Source: Olavius algarvensis Gamma 3 endosymbiont
Lineage (GTDB): Bacteria > Pseudomonadota > Gammaproteobacteria > GCA-001735895
Reading direction: 5' to 3'
NCBI GenBank assembly: GCA_001735895.1
Contig: DS021199.1
Span: 1,223,960 to 1,259,930 of the forward strand
DNA: 35,971 nucleotides
Position 1 is the stretch's first letter. Each line of letters begins with the position of its first letter. The position numbers and the translations under genes are program-made. The notes below the pieces were generated by a model that did not search any database, was not told the DNA's origin, and worked only from the letters and a program-made list of their open reading frames with translations. Positions 1 to 7,528 of the stretch are shown here, piece by piece.

Positions 1-271
1 TTTCGGGCACCGATTCGATAATCAGATCCGCGCCGCCGGCCGCCGCGGCTGCGGTTTGGTGCCAGCTGACGCTGCCCCGCTTGGTGCTGCGGATTTTGCT
101 CAGCGCGGCGAATGCCTGCTCGGCGTTCGCCAGCACGGCCTCCAGTTTCGCCTGCGCATCGGGCGCCGGATCGTAAACCCGCACGTCGATGCCGTTTTCG
201 AGCAGACGCGCGCTCCAGCCGCCGCCGATTACCCCGCCGCCGATGATGGCTGCTGTTTTGACTTCAAGCAT
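1..271 (-). CDS. cdhA: L-carnitine dehydrogenase, N-terminal part (runs off the window)
   Basis: Only the first 90 codons are present. The protein begins MLEVKTAAIIGGG and continues with VIGGGWSARLLENGIDVRVYD, the N-terminal NAD-binding Rossmann fold of the 3-hydroxyacyl-CoA dehydrogenase superfamily. L-carnitine dehydrogenase belongs to this superfamily and oxidises L-carnitine to 3-dehydrocarnitine with NAD+. The ATG at 271 is preceded by GGAGA at a good distance and lies 15 bases after the stop of the BKACE gene, so the two are co-transcribed. The order BKACE then carnitine dehydrogenase is that of the Pseudomonas cdhC-cdhA operon, which is the main reason for preferring carnitine over a generic 3-hydroxybutyryl-CoA substrate. 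The C-terminal substrate domain is outside the window, so the substrate is inferred. Confidence 0.82.
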   Translation of the reverse strand, partial: MLEVKTAAIIGGGVIGGGWSARLLENGIDVRVYDPAPDAQAKLEAVLANAEQAFAALSKIRSTKRGSVSWHQTAAAAAGGADLIIESVPE

Positions 272-286
272 GCCATTCTCCGTTAT

Positions 287-1201
287 TTAGGCAACCGGTG
301 CGCGTTTCTGCAGTTGTAGTTTGTCGCGCACCTGCGCCGGCGTCATCAGCGTGGCGCCCATATTGGTGACGATGGTCGCGGCTTTTTCCACCAGCTGCGC
401 ATTGGTTGCAAGTACGCCTTTTTCCAGCCACAGGTTGTCTTCCAGTCCGACCCGAACGTTGCCTCCGGCGAGTACCGCCGCCGCGGCGTAAGGCATTTCG
501 TTGCGGCCGATCGAAAACGCCGAAAAAGTCCAGTTTTCCGGGGTGTTGTTGACCATCGCCATGAAGGTGTTCAAGTCGTCCGGCGCGCCCCAGGGAATGC
601 CCATGCACATCTGTATCATGACCGGGTCCTGAATGATGCCTTCTGCAACCAGCTGCTTGGCAAACCACAGGTGGCCGGTTTCGAATACCTCGATTTCCGG
701 ACGCACGCCCAGGTCGGTCATCATCTGTCCCATCGCGCGTAACATGCCGGGTGTGTTGGTCATGACGTAATCGGCCTCGGCGAAATTCATCGTGCCGCAG
801 TCGAGCGTGCAAATTTCCGGCAGGCATTCGGCCACGTGGGCAACCCGCTCGCTGGCGCCGGCCATGTCGGTGCCGGCCTCGTTCAGCGGCAGCGGGTGTT
901 CGACATCGCCGAACACCATGTCGCCGCCCATGCCGGCGGTCAGGTTGATCACGACGTCGGTGTCCGAATCGCGGATGCGGTCGACCACTTCCCGGAACAG
1001 GTCGGTGCGGCGTCCCGCGGCGCCGGTTTCGGGATCGCGCACATGGCAGTGCACCACCGCGGCGCCGGCCTTGGCGGCGTCGATGGCGCTCGCCGCGATT
1101 TGCTCGGGCGAACGCGGTACATGCGGGGAGCGATCCTGGGTGCCGCCGGAGCCGGTGACCGCGCAGGTAATGAATGGATTCAGGTTGGCTGTTAAGGGCA
1201 T
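287..1201 (-). CDS. cdhC: BKACE-family (DUF849) 3-dehydrocarnitine:acetyl-CoA cleavage enzyme
   Basis: This 304-residue protein has the usual length of the beta-keto acid cleavage enzyme family. Family members condense a beta-keto acid with acetyl-CoA and release acetoacetate plus a new CoA ester. In carnitine users the substrate is 3-dehydrocarnitine and the product betainyl-CoA. The metal-binding motif HCHVRDP is visible (H51 and H53), with the third ligand probably E254 in VGLEDN. The N-terminal FITCAVTGSGGT segment is also typical. The ATG at 1201 has a strong GGAGGTG Shine-Dalgarno about five bases upstream. It precedes cdhA by 15 bases and faces a CdhR-like regulator across a short divergent promoter region, which supports the carnitine assignment. 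Other BKACE members use different keto acids, so the substrate rests on context. Confidence 0.88.
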   Translation of the reverse strand: MPLTANLNPFITCAVTGSGGTQDRSPHVPRSPEQIAASAIDAAKAGAAVVHCHVRDPETGAAGRRTDLFREVVDRIRDSDTDVVINLTAGMGGDMVFGDVEHPLPLNEAGTDMAGASERVAHVAECLPEICTLDCGTMNFAEADYVMTNTPGMLRAMGQMMTDLGVRPEIEVFETGHLWFAKQLVAEGIIQDPVMIQMCMGIPWGAPDDLNTFMAMVNNTPENWTFSAFSIGRNEMPYAAAAVLAGGNVRVGLEDNLWLEKGVLATNAQLVEKAATIVTNMGATLMTPAQVRDKLQLQKRAPVA

Positions 1202-1291
1202 GGTGCACCTCCGAAGGTTGAAGGCCGAATCATGTCACGGTTTTTTTGAGCCTGATTGCACTTTAACGCAAATTATTTAACAATTTACGCA
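1202..1291. promoter_or_regulatory. Divergent promoter region between cdhC and the AraC regulator
   Basis: This 90-base gap separates the two divergent start codons. Its right half (about 1259-1290) is AT-rich, unlike the flanking coding DNA. It must hold the promoters of both the carnitine operon and the regulator, and is the likely binding site of the regulator. No clean inverted repeat or confident -35/-10 pair could be picked out. Confidence 0.5.
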
Positions 1292-2269
1292 ATGAGCATT
1301 TTCACGCCCAGTTCCGATAAATTGCGGGTCACGTTGCTGGTTATGCCCGATTCATCGATGATGTCCTTAGCCTCGGCACTCGACACGATGCGCGCTGCCA
1401 ACCGTATCTCCGGACGCGAATTGTTCGAGTGGAACATCGCCACCCTGAACGGCAAGCCCGCTCGTCTGACCTGCGATTTGATCATCGAGCCCGATATCGA
1501 ATTCGATGATCGGAGCAGCGGTGATATTTTGATCGTGATCGCGAGCTTCAATCAGCAGTATCATGCCGGCCCCTCGCATCTCAAACTGATCAAGCGCGTG
1601 GCGCGCAGTTTTACCGCGGTGGGCGGCATCGAGGCCGGTAGCTGGATTCTGGCGCGCAGCGGTTTGCTCACGGGCAGAGCGGCTACGACTCACTGGGAAG
1701 ACTTGGAGGAGTTCGCCACCCATTTCCCGGAGGTCGACTTGAAATCCGATCGTTTTGTCATCGACGGCAAGCTGTTTACCACCGGCGGGGCTTCACCGAC
1801 CTTCGACTTTATGCTTTACCTGATTCGCAAGCGCTACGGCTACCCATTGGCGATCGAAGTGTCGAGCGTATTCATTTATGACGGGGTGCGCGGCGCCACG
1901 GATACTCAGCCGCTGGTTTCGCTGGGCATGCTGGAAAACAACGAACCGCGGGTCGCCGCGGCGATTCATATCATGGAGCGGCAAATCGACGAACCGGTTG
2001 CAATCAAGGCGATTGCCGCCCGGGTAAACATTTCGGTGCGCATGTTGGAATATCTGTTTCGCCAGAGGCTGGATATGTCGCCGGCGGCTTATTATCGGCG
2101 TCTCAGGTTGCAAACCGCCCGCCGTATGCTGGTCGATACCCGCCTGAAGTTACAGGAGATTGCGGTTCGCACCGGTTTCAACTCGCAGTCGTCATTTTCG
2201 CGCCGCTTCAAAAAATACTACCAGCAATCTCCTGGCGAATGCCGTAAACAATCACAGGCCGCGGTTTGA
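1292..2269 (+). CDS. cdhR: AraC-family regulator with GATase1-like (GlxA) domain, CdhR/GbdR type
   Basis: The protein is 325 residues from the chosen start. The first ~190 residues form a DJ-1/PfpI (class I glutamine amidotransferase-like) domain, beginning LRVTLLVMPDSSMMSLASAL. The last ~95 residues form an AraC double helix-turn-helix, ending in the classic LQEIAVRTGFNSQSSFSRRF segment. This architecture defines the GlxA/CdhR/GbdR/ArgR group that senses carnitine, betaine or related amines in Pseudomonas. It is divergent from cdhCA, as expected for an activator of carnitine catabolism. An in-frame ATG at 1256 would add 12 residues, but these have no counterpart in the family and would consume most of the promoter region, so the ATG at 1292 is preferred. 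Neither start has a strong ribosome site. Ligand identity is inferred from context. Confidence 0.8.
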   Translation: MSIFTPSSDKLRVTLLVMPDSSMMSLASALDTMRAANRISGRELFEWNIATLNGKPARLTCDLIIEPDIEFDDRSSGDILIVIASFNQQYHAGPSHLKLIKRVARSFTAVGGIEAGSWILARSGLLTGRAATTHWEDLEEFATHFPEVDLKSDRFVIDGKLFTTGGASPTFDFMLYLIRKRYGYPLAIEVSSVFIYDGVRGATDTQPLVSLGMLENNEPRVAAAIHIMERQIDEPVAIKAIAARVNISVRMLEYLFRQRLDMSPAAYYRRLRLQTARRMLVDTRLKLQEIAVRTGFNSQSSFSRRFKKYYQQSPGECRKQSQAAV

Positions 2270-2915
2270 CGGGTTTTGGCGCAATTAGATAATCGGCAGT
2301 CGCGCACAATTCTCACTCGGGTTAAGTCTGTGATAGTATCCGTCGATTCTGTAGGGTTATGCTGGCTTTGACGGCCTAAGTTTTGCAGCATGATTAATTG
2401 AGGGCGGGGAACCGGCTTCAGGACAGACCGGTTGACGTCGGCCTACGCCGAAGTCGAAATCAAACATTTCGGTATTCGAGCGATTGAATCGTAGCGCCTG
2501 GAGCCTTGCTAACGCTTGATTCCAGGGGAAATGTCGATAGAATATTCGGCCGTCGAAGCGGGGCCGGAGCGCTTTTTCGAGATCTGCCCGGACCCTGATC
2601 TCAGTGGTAACCCGGCGCTCAAAGAATGGCGACAAAGGGATCGCACAAAGCCGTTTGTGGCAGCGGCAGCGATGCTTGCTGCCCGCGCGCTTCGGAAGTG
2701 AGATACCGGGACGTCGGGATTCTAGATCGCACGACTTCTGTGATTACGGCAGGCATTGGCGGTGGTCGCCGGCGCCGGGCCTGTTGGAGACCGGATTAAA
2801 TTACGGATTGTATGAAATAGGTACCGAGCTGAAGGTCGAAATACTCGGAGAATAGTTCAAAGCTGCGGTGATCGAGGAACTCCTCTGATCCCTAAAAAGA
2901 GACGTTACGAGCATA
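2270..2915. other. Long gene-poor stretch between the regulator and etfB
   Basis: This gap of 646 bases has only short open frames (61-92 codons) on either strand, none with a recognisable motif or a good ribosome site. A possible sigma-70 site for etfBA is TTGACG at 2368-2373 with TGATTA at 2391-2396, but it would leave a leader of about 500 bases. The region may be gene debris or a long leader; no homology was recognised. Confidence 0.4.
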
Positions 2916-3665
2916 ATGAAAATACTGGTATGTGTTAAACGCGTACTTGACCCGCAGGTCAAGGCTCGTGTTAAAGCGGGTGGTTCTGGTGTCGACCTGA
3001 CGAACGTTAAGATGACGATGAATCCTTTTTGTGAAAACGCGTTGGAAGAAGCGCTGCGCATGCGTGAAGCCGGCGTTGGCGAAGAAATTATCGTGGCGTC
3101 GGTTGGCGGTGGCAAGACCGAAGAGACGCTGCGCCATGGTCTCGCCATGGGCGCCGATCGTGCGATCCAGGTGGTGACCGAGGATAATTTGGAGCCGCTG
3201 GCGATTGCCAAGGTATTGAAAGCCGTTGCCGATCGGGAAGGCGTTGGCCTGGTGCTCACCGGCAAACAGGCAATCGATAACGATTCCAACCAGACCGCAC
3301 AAATGATGTCGGCGTTGCTTGGTTGGTCGCTGGCGACCTTTTGCTCGGATATCACAATCGAAGGCGACAAGGCAACCGTGGTGCGTGAGGTGGATGCCGG
3401 CCTTGAAACCATCGAGGTTAAAATGCCTGCGGTCATGAGTGCAGACCTGCGTCTCAACGAGCCGCGTTACGTCAAGCTGCCCGATGTCATGAAGGCGAAG
3501 CGCAAACCGATGGACAAAATCGATCTCGAAAGCCTGGGCATCGACACGGCCAAACGCCTGACGACCTTACAGGTCGAAGAGCCCGAAGGCCGTGCCGCCG
3601 GGGTTATCGTCAACAGCGTCGGCGAGTTGGTAGAAAAGCTGCGCAATGAAGCAAAGGTAATTTAG
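2916..3665 (+). CDS. etfB: Electron transfer flavoprotein, beta subunit
   Basis: The protein is 249 residues, the normal ETF-beta length, and starts [12 protein letters not shown]. It contains [18 protein letters not shown] and the nucleotide-binding region [16 protein letters not shown] that holds the structural AMP. ETF takes electrons from flavoprotein dehydrogenases (acyl-CoA, dimethylglycine, sarcosine types) and passes them to ETF:quinone oxidoreductase. The stop is followed after two bases by the start of etfA, so the heterodimer is encoded as one operon. It is closer to housekeeping ETF than to bifurcating Fix-type ETF. In this neighbourhood the dimethylglycine-dehydrogenase-type flavoprotein at 11288-13852 is a plausible electron donor, though that pairing is inference. 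Confidence 0.95.
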   Translation: MKILVCVKRVLDPQVKARVKAGGSGVDLTNVKMTMNPFCENALEEALRMREAGVGEEIIVASVGGGKTEETLRHGLAMGADRAIQVVTEDNLEPLAIAKVLKAVADREGVGLVLTGKQAIDNDSNQTAQMMSALLGWSLATFCSDITIEGDKATVVREVDAGLETIEVKMPAVMSADLRLNEPRYVKLPDVMKAKRKPMDKIDLESLGIDTAKRLTTLQVEEPEGRAAGVIVNSVGELVEKLRNEAKVI

Positions 3666-3667
3666 TT

Positions 3668-4597
3668 ATGAGTAACCTGGTAATCGTCGAACACGACAAT
3701 AACGAAGTTGCCGCGGCCACTTTGCACGCGGTAACCGCGGCGCAACAAATCGGCGGCGACGTCGATTTGCTGGTAGCCGGTGAAAATTGCGCCGGCGTCG
3801 CCGAAGCCGCGGCGAAGATAATGGGTGTCTCCACGGTCAAGCTTGCCGACGATGCAAAGTTCGGTCATCACCTCGCGGAAAACCTGTCTTCGCTGATCTG
3901 CGAAGTGGCGAGCGGCTATAGTCATGTGCTGGCATCGGCAACTACTTTCGGTAAAAATGTCATGCCGCGCGCGGCCGCATTGCTCGATGTCGCACAAATT
4001 TCGGACATCGTCGAAGTCAAGTCGGAGGACACTTTCGTGCGCCCGATCTATGCCGGTAATGCGTTGGCCACGGTGCAGTCCGCCGATTCGATCAAGGTCA
4101 TCACGGTGCGCACTATCAAATTCGAAGCGGCTGCCGCCGAAGGCGGCTCGGCCGGCGTCGAAGCGATTAGCGGCGGCAGCGACACCGGGCTATCGAGCTG
4201 GGTCTCGCAAGCGGTTTCCAATACCGATCAGGTTGACCTGACTTCGGCCAAGGTCGTCGTTTCCGGCGGTCGCGGGATGCAGTCCGGCGACAATTTCGCC
4301 ATGCTGCATTCGGTTGCGGACAAGCTCGGTGCAGCGGTCGGCGCGTCTCGCGCTGCGGTCGACTCCGGTTTCGTGCCGAACGAGTTACAGGTCGGTCAAA
4401 CCGGCAAGGTCATCGCACCCGACCTATACATCGCGGTCGGTATCTCCGGCGCGATCCAGCATTTGGCCGGGATGAAGGAAAGCAAAGTCATCGTCGCGAT
4501 CAACAATGACAGCGAAGCACCGATATTCCAGGTGGCCGACTACGGCCTGGTGGCTGATCTGTTCGAAGCCGTGCCTGAGCTTGATGCTGCACTGTAA
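3668..4597 (+). CDS. etfA: Electron transfer flavoprotein, alpha subunit
   Basis: The protein is 309 residues, typical for ETF-alpha. The C-terminal FAD domain carries the family signature in order: [20 protein letters not shown], then [20 protein letters not shown], then [20 protein letters not shown]. The N-terminal domain (about residues 1-190) has the ETF-alpha/beta fold, with [19 protein letters not shown] visible. It begins two bases after etfB and must be translated together with it. A REP-like hairpin follows the stop codon. Function is electron transfer through FAD bound between the two subunits. Confidence 0.96.
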   Translation: MSNLVIVEHDNNEVAAATLHAVTAAQQIGGDVDLLVAGENCAGVAEAAAKIMGVSTVKLADDAKFGHHLAENLSSLICEVASGYSHVLASATTFGKNVMPRAAALLDVAQISDIVEVKSEDTFVRPIYAGNALATVQSADSIKVITVRTIKFEAAAAEGGSAGVEAISGGSDTGLSSWVSQAVSNTDQVDLTSAKVVVSGGRGMQSGDNFAMLHSVADKLGAAVGASRAAVDSGFVPNELQVGQTGKVIAPDLYIAVGISGAIQHLAGMKESKVIVAINNDSEAPIFQVADYGLVADLFEAVPELDAAL

Positions 4598-4611
4598 GTA
4601 GCTTTGCGGTC

Positions 4612-4631
4612 ATACCCGCGCAAGCGGGTAT
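4612..4631 (+). terminator. REP-like hairpin after etfA
   Basis: A perfect 8-bp stem, ATACCCGC (4612-4619) with GCGGGTAT (4624-4631), closes a GCAA tetraloop. It starts 15 bases after the etfA stop. There is no T-run after the stem, so it may stabilise or partly terminate the etfBA transcript rather than be a classic intrinsic terminator. The CCCGC..GCGGG core resembles intergenic REP-type repeats common in proteobacteria; copy number in the genome cannot be judged here. Confidence 0.5.
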
Positions 4632-4735
4632 CTTGAGGCAATATTAGAAATCCGCCGGATTATTCCTGGCAGATTTTTTGTACTCCGTACCGGGATTGGA
4701 GACGATGTCGCGCAGCCGTCCGCAGCGGCGATCTC

Positions 4736-4894
4736 CTAGGGAAGCTCTGCATAAGTCATCCTGACTTAGCAGAGCACGATAAACACAAAATGCGATTTTG
4801 TGTTTATCTTCATTTTTCAATCACTTACGTGATTAAAAAATGGCGGTACATCCTTGTGCCGCAGGAAACCCTGCATTTTGCAGAGGTTCCCTAG
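4736..4894. mobile_element. MITE-like element, 151 bp, with CTAG target duplication
   Basis: The element spans 4740-4890. Its ends are inverted repeats, GGAAGCTCTGC at the left and the complement GGAACCTCTGC at the right (one mismatch in 11). It is flanked on both sides by CTAG (4736-4739 and 4891-4894), consistent with a 4-bp YTAR-type target duplication of IS5-like transposases. Inside are four successive inverted repeats: 4744-4758 with 4762-4775; 4778-4791 with 4795-4808 (14 bp, perfect); 4811-4824 with 4829-4842 (one mismatch); and a short one at 4871-4883. There is no coding capacity. Assignment to a non-autonomous transposon is inference from structure; the parent insertion sequence is not present. 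Confidence 0.62.
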
Positions 4895-5000
4895 ATTTGG
4901 CGGAGCAGCTTGTGCGGATACTACCGGTGCCGCGATACCAAGTAGAACCTGTACCGCATCGCTTAAGTAGTCTACGATTTCGCCCTTGTTTTTGTCGTGC

Positions 5001-5024
5001 AAAAGAAAGCCGGGTCGCCCCGGC
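5001..5024 (-). terminator. Intrinsic terminator of the orphan binding-protein gene
   Basis: Read on the minus strand, a 6-bp GC stem (GCCGGG with CCCGGC, 5024-5019 and 5014-5009) closes a 4-base loop and is followed directly by TTTCTTTT (5008-5001). It lies 30 bases past the stop codon at 5055. A second perfect palindrome, GCGAACCCGGGTTCGC, sits at 5039-5054 right at the stop codon. Confidence 0.75.
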
Positions 5025-5054
5025 CTCTCAAGCTGAAAGCGAACCCGGGTTCGC

Positions 5055-6662
5055 TCAGGCAAACCACCAACGTTCGGCGTTCTTCATACCGTCCAACTCC
5101 CAGTTGTTGCCAAGCTGTTCAGGATAGGCGAGCTTGTCGTTCAACGCCATCACGTCGCTGAGAAATAGCGGCAATACCACACCTCCCTCATTGTTTACAA
5201 TGCGCTGCATTTCGATATAGATGTCGCGCCGTTTTTCCGTATTCAGTTCCGCACGGCCCTGGACCAACAATTTATTGAAGCGCTCGTGTTTCCAGATAGT
5301 GTCATTCCAGGGGGCATCCGCGGCGTAAATCTGGGAAAAAATCCAGTTTTCCGTCGGTCGGCCGCTCCAGTAGCAGGCACACCAGGGCTTTTTCAACCAC
5401 ACGTCGGACCAGTAGCCGTCATTTGGTTGGCGTATCACATCGATATTGATGCCGGCGGGTTTGGCCGATTCGCGCATCAGCTGCCCGGCATCCACCGCGC
5501 CCGCGAACGCGGTATCCGCGGCGTGGAACTCTACCGACAGGCTGTCCATTCCGGCCTGTTTCAAGTGCCACTTCGCCTTGTCGGGATCGTATTCCCGCTG
5601 CGGCAACTCTGCGGTAGACGCACGATACAGATTGGCCGGGCCGATCGGATTGTCGTTGCCGAGTTCACCATAGCCAAACGCGATCTTGTCCAGCCAGTCT
5701 TGCCGCTGGATGATTAACTTGAGTGCCATGCGTACGTGATTACTGTCAAACGGCGCCGTATCCGTGCGCATCGGCAGGGTAACCTGCTTGTTGCCCGTGG
5801 TGGCAATTACATTCACTCCCGGCAGCTTGCCGAGTCGGCCGGCGGTTTTCAACTCCACTTTCTGGATGCAATCCACCACGTCTGTACGCAGGGCGGTGGT
5901 GCGCGCCGATGGATCTTCGAGCCCCAGCGACTCGATTTCGTCGAAATGCGCTTTGCCTTCTTTCCAGTAGTTGGGATTGCGCTTGGTTAAAGAGCGAATA
6001 CCGGGATCGTGGTCCACCAGGGAGTAGCCGCCAGTACCGATGCCGGATTGCCACTCGATGCTGCCGTCTCCATTGGAGGGGCAGATCAGGATGTGATAGT
6101 CGCTGAGGATGAACGGAAAGTCGGCATCGCCGCCCTTGAGGTTTACCACCACCGTATTCGGTCCATCCGCCTTGACATTGTCGACGCCGGTGAGGATGCC
6201 GGCGGCACCCGAACTCGATTTTTCGCCGTAATGATGTTTCAGTGTATCCACCACGTCCTGTGAAGTCAGCGTCTTGCCATTATGGAATTCCACGCCCTTG
6301 CGAATTTTGAAAATCCACTGGGTGGCATCGGCGTTGGCTTCCCAGCTTTCGGCCAGTTCTCCTGCCAGCTCGCCATTGGCCGCGACCTCGGTCAGGTTGT
6401 TGCGCAACTGGCCGAACTGCAAGTTGATCATATAGGAGTCCAGGATCTTGCCCGGGTCCATCACGTCGCTGGTCGCGCCGCCGGTTAGTCCCTGTCTGAG
6501 TCTGCCGCCGCGCTTGGGCGCGGCGCGGGCCGCTTCGCTGTACAGGGCGGGCGCCATTGCACCCACGCCCATAGCCATGGTCGTGGACAGGAATTTGCGG
6601 CGGCTCAGGCGGTTTTCCGCAACCAGTCGTTGCAGAAATTTTATTTCGTCGGCTTGCTTCAT
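5055..6662 (-). CDS. Tat-exported ABC transporter substrate-binding protein, family 5
   Basis: The protein is 535 residues and has the fold and length of SBP family 5 (DppA/OppA/NikA-like). A twin-arginine signal is clear at residues 20-25, SRRKFL, followed by a hydrophobic stretch and an alanine cleavage site near AARAAPKRGG. Family hallmarks include AESWEANADATQWIFKIRKG, VEFHNGKTLTSQDVVDTLK and GIGTGGYSLV. The ATG at 6662 has an excellent GGAGGAG ribosome site. No permease or ATPase gene adjoins it, so it is an orphan receptor; it could use the importer at 23129-26740 or one elsewhere. Substrate is unknown: the family binds peptides, opines, nickel chelates, glycosides and amines. Tat export suggests folding before export. 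Confidence 0.9.
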   Translation of the reverse strand: MKQADEIKFLQRLVAENRLSRRKFLSTTMAMGVGAMAPALYSEAARAAPKRGGRLRQGLTGGATSDVMDPGKILDSYMINLQFGQLRNNLTEVAANGELAGELAESWEANADATQWIFKIRKGVEFHNGKTLTSQDVVDTLKHHYGEKSSSGAAGILTGVDNVKADGPNTVVVNLKGGDADFPFILSDYHILICPSNGDGSIEWQSGIGTGGYSLVDHDPGIRSLTKRNPNYWKEGKAHFDEIESLGLEDPSARTTALRTDVVDCIQKVELKTAGRLGKLPGVNVIATTGNKQVTLPMRTDTAPFDSNHVRMALKLIIQRQDWLDKIAFGYGELGNDNPIGPANLYRASTAELPQREYDPDKAKWHLKQAGMDSLSVEFHAADTAFAGAVDAGQLMRESAKPAGINIDVIRQPNDGYWSDVWLKKPWCACYWSGRPTENWIFSQIYAADAPWNDTIWKHERFNKLLVQGRAELNTEKRRDIYIEMQRIVNNEGGVVLPLFLSDVMALNDKLAYPEQLGNNWELDGMKNAERWWFA

Positions 6663-6731
6663 GTGTCTCCTCCAGTTAAGGGTTTATTAAATCTCGTAAT
6701 TCTTTGTTGTTATCGAGATCGTGCCCGTCAA

Positions 6732-6789
6732 AGGCAAGGTGACTTGCCTAGCTCCTCGATTATAACCCTTAATAGTTTGCAGATTGCAA
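6732..6789 (-). promoter_or_regulatory. Candidate promoter and operator of the orphan binding protein
   Basis: On the minus strand a perfect -10 box TATAAT lies at 6764-6759 with TTGCAA at 6789-6784 as a possible -35; the 19-base spacing is long. Just downstream, at the expected start of transcription, is a perfect inverted repeat AGGCAAG-GTGA-CTTGCCT (6732-6749), which may be an operator. The leader to the start codon would be about 90 bases. Confidence 0.45.
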
Positions 6790-6936
6790 GGCCGGACCTT
6801 TCGATTTCCGGGTAAGGGCGCCGCAGTAGCTCACAAAGACAGGCACCGAGAAACTTCAGGACTGAATATGAATCGGGGGGGTTTAATCCTGTACTTTCCG
6901 GGCAAAAAAGGAGGCACCTGGGAGTATCGTCGGCTC

Positions 6937-7053
6937 CGGCAGACCGACTAGCTTGTGATTGGCTCGAGATACAATTCGATACGGCGATTTCGAGCACGGC
7001 CGTCAACTGTCGTGTTCGGAACTAAAGGCGAGGTTTCGCCAAAGCCGATGATG
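6937..7053 (+). repeat. Direct repeat, left copy (OmpA gene tail)
   Basis: These 117 bases align without gaps to 8459-8575 with about 15 mismatches counted by eye (about 87 percent identity). Both copies have the same orientation and flank the padR-HAAS cassette. Confidence 0.8.
6948..7053 (-). pseudogene. Remnant of the C-terminus of an OmpA-family gene
   Basis: On the minus strand this reads RIIGFGETSPLVPNTT then VDGRARNRRIELYLEPITS and a stop codon at 6950-6948. It matches the C-terminus of the intact OmpA lipoprotein at 8470-9219 (VVGFGENSPLVPNTTADGRA then RNRRIELYLEPIAR). In the last 32 residues there are four amino-acid differences; most of the nucleotide changes are silent transitions. 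Similarity ends just upstream of the GFGE motif and no start codon or signal peptide is present. The silent bias suggests that this was once a working paralogue that was later truncated, rather than a recent partial copy. Confidence 0.75.
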
Positions 7054-7122
7054 CGGCATCCGCTCGGTAGGGGCCACAGTCTATCTCATTTCGAGGAGTA
7101 ATCAGGCGGAAAGTAAATATAT

Positions 7123-7176
7123 TTGTCATATTTCGTATATCACATAATACTATACATAACATAGTACTATGTGATA
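7123..7176 (+). promoter_or_regulatory. padR promoter with long palindromic operator
   Basis: Two 15-base arms, TATCACATAATACTA (7138-7152) and TAGTACTATGTGATA (7162-7176), are inverted repeats with one mismatch across a 9-base spacer. Within this lies a perfect 14-base palindrome ACATAGTACTATGT (7159-7172), fitting the ATGT/ACAT half-sites typical of PadR operators. A possible -35 TTGTCA is at 7123-7128 with a -10 near 7145-7151, so the operator would overlap the promoter and cause self-repression. The last arm ends 10 bases before the start codon, and no clear ribosome site is visible. Confidence 0.65.
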
Positions 7177-7186
7177 ATATTACCAC

Positions 7187-7528
7187 ATGAATGAAGTCGA
7201 ACAAAAATGGCTTGCTCAGCTGCGTAAAGGCTTTCTCGAAATGTGCGTGCTGGTGGTATTGCGGGAGCAGGGTTCGTCCTACGGGTTTGCTCTGATACAA
7301 CAGTTTCAGGCGTCAGGCATGGAGGTGAACGAAGGAACCCTCTACCCGATGCTCAACCGCATGCATAAAAACGGTTGGCTAGAGTCGAACTGGGAAACCC
7401 CTACCGATAGCGGTCATCCGCGTCGATTTTACAGTTTGAGCAAGCTTGGGTCGAGGTTGCTGCCGGCGATGATCGATACCTTCCGACAACAGCAAGCTGC
7501 GCTGGCTTACCTGCTGGAGAAATCATGA
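7187..7528 (+). CDS. PadR-family transcriptional regulator
   Basis: The protein is 113 residues, the usual length of the short PadR class. The winged-helix domain fills almost all of it: KGFLEMCVLVVLREQGSSYG (helix 1), YGFALIQQF, the recognition region EGTLYPMLNRMHKNGWLES, and the wing RRFYSLSKLG. It is followed by a short C-terminal helix for dimerisation. It very likely represses its own operon through the palindrome at 7138-7176. Its stop overlaps the start of the next gene (ATGA), the common arrangement of a PadR regulator with a HAAS-domain membrane protein. The inducer is unknown; the family responds to phenolics, drugs and envelope stress. Confidence 0.92.
   Translation: MNEVEQKWLAQLRKGFLEMCVLVVLREQGSSYGFALIQQFQASGMEVNEGTLYPMLNRMHKNGWLESNWETPTDSGHPRRFYSLSKLGSRLLPAMIDTFRQQQAALAYLLEKS

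Larger units (their letters stand above)
6663..7186. other. Intergenic region holding an OmpA gene remnant and two promoters
   Basis: This 524-base stretch has no intact gene. It contains the leader and promoter of the minus-strand binding-protein gene (left), a remnant of the 3' end of an OmpA gene (6948-7053, minus), and the promoter/operator of padR (right). About 6800-6930 shows nothing identifiable apart from weak similarity to the sequence just downstream of the intact OmpA gene. Confidence 0.6.

Noticed and set aside
264-1208. 314-codon minus-strand frame overlapping cdhC
   Set aside because: It is a Arg/Gly/His-rich out-of-frame reading of the BKACE gene, which has a strong ribosome site and family motifs in the other frame.
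2516-2855. Two short plus-strand frames (61 and 83 codons) before etfB
   Set aside because: No good ribosome site, no motif, overlapping frames, and composition that does not look coding.
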